Of a DNA stretch of 64,000 nt, positions 59,941-64,000 are shown piece after piece. A program made the translations under genes and the position numbers. The DNA comes from Medicago truncatula (lineage: Eukaryota > Streptophyta > Magnoliopsida > Fabales > Fabaceae): the NCBI RefSeq assembly GCF_003473485.1, contig NC_053045.1, positions 50,262,494 to 50,326,493 on the forward strand, given 5' to 3'. Below the pieces are notes generated by a model. It saw nothing but the letters and a program-made list of their open reading frames with translations, had not been told where the DNA came from and did no database searches. Position 1 is the first letter of the stretch, and every line of letters begins with the position of its first letter.

Positions 59941-60045
59941 ATTATTAACTCTCTAAACCCTCACCCTTTCTTTTACACTGTCACCACTGAACTGGTTAGA
60001 CGCGTTTTTTTATTTATTTATAGACCAGGTTTAGGCGGTGGGATA
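59941..60045 (-). promoter_or_regulatory. Likely promoter and 5' UTR of the epimerase gene
   Basis: On the minus strand 'tataaataaataaaa' ends about 75 bases upstream of the ATG and is the best TATA candidate. No other named element was recognised. Confidence 0.45.
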
Positions 60046-62464
60046 AATATGGCATGTATGTATGGTAGAAAATTTCGTAAGCAAATTAAATGGAGATTTC
60101 AGTCATTTATTAGCTATGATTAAAATGGGCCTAATTTATTAACTACTCACACGGTTTATACATCAAATCAGTCATTAAGGATGGATTTGTGTTTTTTTAG
60201 GAAATTAATTGGGTGCAAGGGAAATTTCGATCTGGCTGACCTAAATGATTTTTCATTAAAATCCGTTCCGTTTAAATATTGTGCCAGTGCAACACAGTTG
60301 TTGAGCTGTAACGATGGGTGAGTTTTCTCTCGTGTGTGTTAATCAATCAGTGGGTGAGCTGTGAGCATCTGTAACAATATGTCAATATCTGTATTTTAAC
60401 CATCCTTAAAAATTAAAAATTAAAGGATTCATTTTTTGTATTTTAACCATCCTAAAAATTGTCGTGTTTAGGCGTTAGCTAGCCATTTTTTATATTTTGT
60501 GTGAACTGTTTATATTTTTAGTAGTCTTTTTGATACACCTTAAACTGAGAGGCTGTTGTAGCCTCGTGTGAACTTAAAATTTTTACATTTAGCTTATTGA
60601 CTGATATTCATAGTATATTGGTTAACACGACCCTAACAAATATTTGTATTTTAACATAAATATAAGAGTTTGCATGATTTTTTTTAGGAACATTTTGTAT
60701 GCATTTTGTATGCTCTAAACATGTCTCCAATCAAATAATTTACATACCATTTTAGGAGACTCATTAATATTTCGCGAATTTTAAAATAATCATTTCATTG
60801 TAGACTATGTTATTCAAAATAGTTTTTTACATTAAAACGTTTTTTTAATATTGTCATATTAACCCTTCAATATATTTACCAATTGTCTTATCGGTCTCTA
60901 TATGTATTTATTTATTGGAAAATACTTGGGTGACATAGAGTTGGGTGACATTGGTCAATCACAATGCCACAATGCTTGTGTTTCTCTCTCTTTCACAAGC
61001 ATTGTGACATTGTGATTGATCAATGTCACCAATGTCACCCAACTCTATGTCACCCAAGTGCTACCCTTATTTATTGTCATATCAATCATTGTATGAAATG
61101 AGTTAATATCAGCATTGAGAGACTATTTTAATGTCAGAGACTATTTTAACTAACGAAGTGCAGAATCAAAAACTACTTTGAAATTTCGATACATTAAAGA
61201 ATTATTGTGGCTACTCATTACACATTCAATAATCAAAATGACTATTATCCCGGCGAATATATGATATATATTTGCTGTCAATAAGTGTGGTGCTGTACAC
61301 AATACACCATTTTTTGTCTTCTCATCTCTACCGTTGATTTTACAAATTTACAATATTTGATGATGGACTCTCTGCACCTTATCTGACCATCCGTTTATCT
61401 TTCCTTTGTATAATATGGATCCTTTGTATGATATGGATTCTTCACAAATTTTAATTTTCCATACATGATACATTCTCTACACCTCTCTGTTTCAGTTTTT
61501 ATTTTATTTTTATTTTTTAAGGTGATTATGGAGATGATAACCTGGATAAAGGTACAATACATGGAAGGAAGAATGTTTGCATTTCCTCATAGCAAGTAAA
61601 GGGGATATATTGTTTTCTAAGTTAGAATGAGTACTCTTGTTCATGGGATTTTAAAGGGTAGATCAGAAGTAATACCAAATTTTCTTCTCTGGAAATTCAG
61701 AAGACAGAAGATATTGGTTGACAATACTCCTTGGTGGAAGGTAGTGCCTTTCAGATTATGCAGTATCAAATCTTAGGCCTACATTATTACTTCCTTGTTG
61801 CAGTTGACTCATCCTCAAGTAACCCACAACTAAATGAAAGTTTTCATTCCAGTTTTATGACTTAAAACTATTTTTATTATCTCAAATTCAACACATTATA
61901 GACAACTGAGATAAATACTTTGATCGAAAACATTTGAAAGAGAATGAATTTGCTCATTAATATACTTGATACATAAATAGCAAATGATTATATCAGCATT
62001 GAGCAGTGATTTCGTATTCCCTTGATCAATATAGAGTATATTATAGGCGGTGATTAGGGTGGTGAAATACCTCAGATGGTCTATGGTGGATTGATTCCTG
62101 AAAATCGCTCAAAACTCTAACAATGATCGATGAAGCTCTCCGTAGTTATAAGCTCAATGTATTTATGGTCCTCACAATTGAGAAAGTGACACAATCAATG
62201 TTTGTTCAATAAAAAAACCAGGAAACCAACCAAATATTAGTTTCTCAAAACCCAATTTATTTTTGTTCGCAATCAACACCGATCATGGTACTATCTCAAC
62301 CATACTGACATGGAGAACCACAACTTCTACTTAAAAGCTGTGACGCCGAACATCATTGAAGTTTTGAACAATTTTACAAGCATCAACAATCGTAGAATAC
62401 ACACACTTTCCCAACCTACCAATTGCTTATATGATAATATGAATAGTGAATATAATATTCGATT
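60046..62464. other. Intergenic region between epimerase and P450
   Basis: Other than the MITE at 60918 nothing recognisable was found. A plus-strand stretch near 61500-61760 ('gtactcttgttcatggg') has long open segments but no domain I can name. Confidence 0.4.
60918..61066. mobile_element. Small hairpin MITE with 10-bp target-site duplication
   Basis: Inside the element 'acttgggtgacatagagttg' and 'ggtgaca' on the left are mirrored by 'tgtcacc' and 'caactctatgtcacccaagt' on the right, with 'tctctctctttc' as loop; the whole 149-bp element can fold into one hairpin. The flanks 'ttatttattg' at 60908-60917 and 61067-61076 are identical. Confidence 0.88.
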
Positions 62465-64000
62465 CTATTTATAAAGATCTGGATTTGACAGTCGTGGTGT
62501 GGGTATGGCAAGCAGAGGTGTCTTCTTTTTTAGAACAATACCAAATTTCTCCGACACCTCCAGATTTTCTCCTTGAGGAACTGTCCAATCAAACAAGTGC
62601 ACAAGGGTGGCTACAAAGTACAAAACCGTCCTCTCAGCCATTGCTATTCCGGCACAAATCCTTCTTCCAGAGCCAAAAGGGAAATAGTTGAAGTCATTCC
62701 CACTATAATCCCATTTACCATCCAAGAACCTTGTAGGATCAAATTCTAGTGGGTTCTCCCAAACATAAGGGTCTCTATGAATAGCCCAAACGTTGATAAA
62801 GACACGAGATCCCTCTGGAATTGTGTAGCCTCCAATGTTGGTGGTTTCACTTGGGCAGTGAGGGACTAAAAGTGGAAGTGCAGGGTGTAAACGAAGAGTT
62901 TCTTTCATCACTGCATGTAAGTAGGTTAGCTTGTGAATATGAGACTCTTCTACTAAGTTATCTTTTCCAACCACAGTTTCTAACTCCTCTTGAACCTTCC
63001 TCATCACTTCTGGTTTGTTCATCATTTCTGCCATTACAAACTCAATTGTGTTGGAGGATGTGTCTGATCCACCCACTACCATGTCCTGTTTATGTTCATC
63101 CACAATATTGGTAAAACAAAAAATTCAATGTCAGTAATCAAGATCTTGGTATTTTAAAACTTGGTACAAATTGTTGTCTACATTTTGTTTGATTAAACAT
63201 GATTTTAAAATAACTTAATTGTACTTTTGATACTTAGTATAACACGATTGTCCTATTTTAGTGTTCAAGTTTGAATTGTACGATTGAGTCCTCTAAATAT
63301 TCGTGATTATGCAACTTCGGTCCTCAATGTTTTAATTGCGCGAATTGAATTCTCTAGGTATCCTAATTATGCGATTTTAAGTTTGCAAAGTTCTAATGGT
63401 GTGAATTGAATCTTTTAGGTATTGCGATTTTGATCCCTACATCCCATTGTTGTTAAATTTCTGATCGAAATGCTAATATATCTATTATATATAGGTATGA
63501 CCTTCACAAATTTCACAAACATCACATTTTAATAAGAAATTGAACCAATTGAGGAAGCAAAATCACAGAATTCTGATATCTAGATGACATAATTCCAGCA
63601 TTCAAATAAATAGATGACTAAAACTGCACAATCATGATATTTAGAGAATCCATTTTGTACAATTAGAACATGAAAAGGCTAAGAAAAGACTCAATGCATG
63701 GCATTAGAATTTGTGGGACCAACACCAAACAATCCATAGTGCAACTATGCTTTAAGAAAACAATTAAATATTTGATTACTTCAAATCCAATGCATCAAAC
63801 CTATGAATGTTATATTACTAATCCTATATTGCAAAAAAAGTGTGAAGAAACTAAAACAAGTTGTTGAACAAAAGTAGCATACCATGAGTAGAGCCTTAAC
63901 ATGAGTATTTGTAAACGGTGTCTTAGAATCACCCTCCTCCTTCAAATTCAACAAAAACTGCAGAAAGTCCCTACTCCCATTATTCTCCTTCCCATCCTCT
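62465..64000 (-). CDS. Cytochrome P450, CYP76-like (3' part; 5' beyond window)
   Basis: Two minus-strand exon parts: 64000-63883 (runs off the window; FTNTHVKALLM before the donor) and 63085-62465 with the stop. They join in frame at the I-helix: ALLM|DMVVGGSDTSSNTIEF, containing the oxygen-binding (A/G)GxDT motif. Downstream follow the K-helix ExxR (KETLRLHPALPLLVP), a PERF-like segment (FDPTRFLD) and the heme-binding loop FNYFPFGSGRRICAG with the cysteine ligand. The position of the intron and 'PALPLLVPHCPSE' favour the CYP76 family, whose members hydroxylate terpenoids and other small molecules, but the substrate cannot be told. The membrane anchor and most of the N-terminal half lie outside this window. 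A Met at 63103 belongs to intron sequence. Confidence 0.92.
63215..63670. repeat. Decayed foldback repeat in the P450 intron
   Basis: 'attgagtcctctaaatattc', 'attgaattctctaggtat' and 'attgaatcttttaggtat' repeat at about 70-80-bp spacing between 63215 and 63440, with 'gattatgcgatttt' between them. The reverse-complementary theme recurs at about 63560-63665 ('gaattctgatatctagatga', 'gatatttagagaatcc'). The whole probably is one inverted-repeat element with internal tandem units. Confidence 0.55.

Noticed and set aside
63090..63103. Met at 63103 as start of a short P450
   Set aside because: The codons before DMVVGG are intronic ('acag' acceptor at the exon edge), and the exon at 63883-64000 joins in frame.

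Overview
This is a nuclear plant DNA window: AT-rich, with GT-AG introns, telo-box and TATA promoter elements, and dense transposon debris. The gene set (plant ICT1-like release factor, DUF1442 protein, RPS13, maspardin, UDP-glucuronate 4-epimerase, CYP76-like P450) is that of a dicot. The repeat style (tRNA-like SINEs, 9-bp-duplication foldback elements, minisatellite-bearing Helitron-like elements) suggests a legume such as Medicago or Trifolium, but that is inference.

Layout. 1-5.2 kb: gene-free repeats. 5.2-10.0 kb (+): seven-exon mitochondrial ICT1-type peptidyl-tRNA hydrolase with two opposed, deleted Copia copies in intron 2. 11.8-12.7 kb (-): two-exon DUF1442 gene whose stop codon lies in a hairpin. 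13.4-17.5 kb: two L1-type LINE remnants in opposite orientation, the second missing its reverse transcriptase. 18.3-19.7 kb: a foldback element and a SINE. 22-26.5 kb: a graveyard with a Copia tail, a HIPP-type metallochaperone pseudogene, and a sucrose-transporter pseudogene split by a glycine-rich, tandemly duplicated block. 27.2-28.3 kb: long terminal-inverted-repeat element. 31.2-32.2 kb (+): B3-domain gene with frameshifts. 32.4-36.8 kb: minisatellites bounded by two Helitron-type 3' ends, one preceded by a PIF1/Helitron-helicase tail, with a MULE-like insertion carrying a perfect 9-bp target duplication. 37.1-38.9 kb (+): complete 40S ribosomal protein S13 gene. 39.4-47.2 kb: partial copies of the maspardin 3' end, an exact-looking 568-bp tandem duplication, LINE fragments, nested foldback elements and a Copia fragment. 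47.1-53.2 kb (-): eight-exon maspardin (SPG21-like) alpha/beta hydrolase. 55.0-61.1 kb: several foldback/MITE elements and the intronless UDP-glucuronate 4-epimerase gene (-). 62.5-64.0 kb (-): 3' part of a CYP76-like P450 running off the window.

The intact genes are unrelated housekeeping or metabolic genes (organelle translation rescue, cytosolic translation, pectin precursor synthesis, secondary metabolism); no operon or cluster logic joins them. I found no convincing undescribed system. The best leads are structural: nested and foldback transposons, internally deleted retroelements that kept their integrase or RNase H parts, the pseudogene split between 18-bp direct repeats, the hairpin over the DUF1442 stop codon, and the Helitron-bounded minisatellite.
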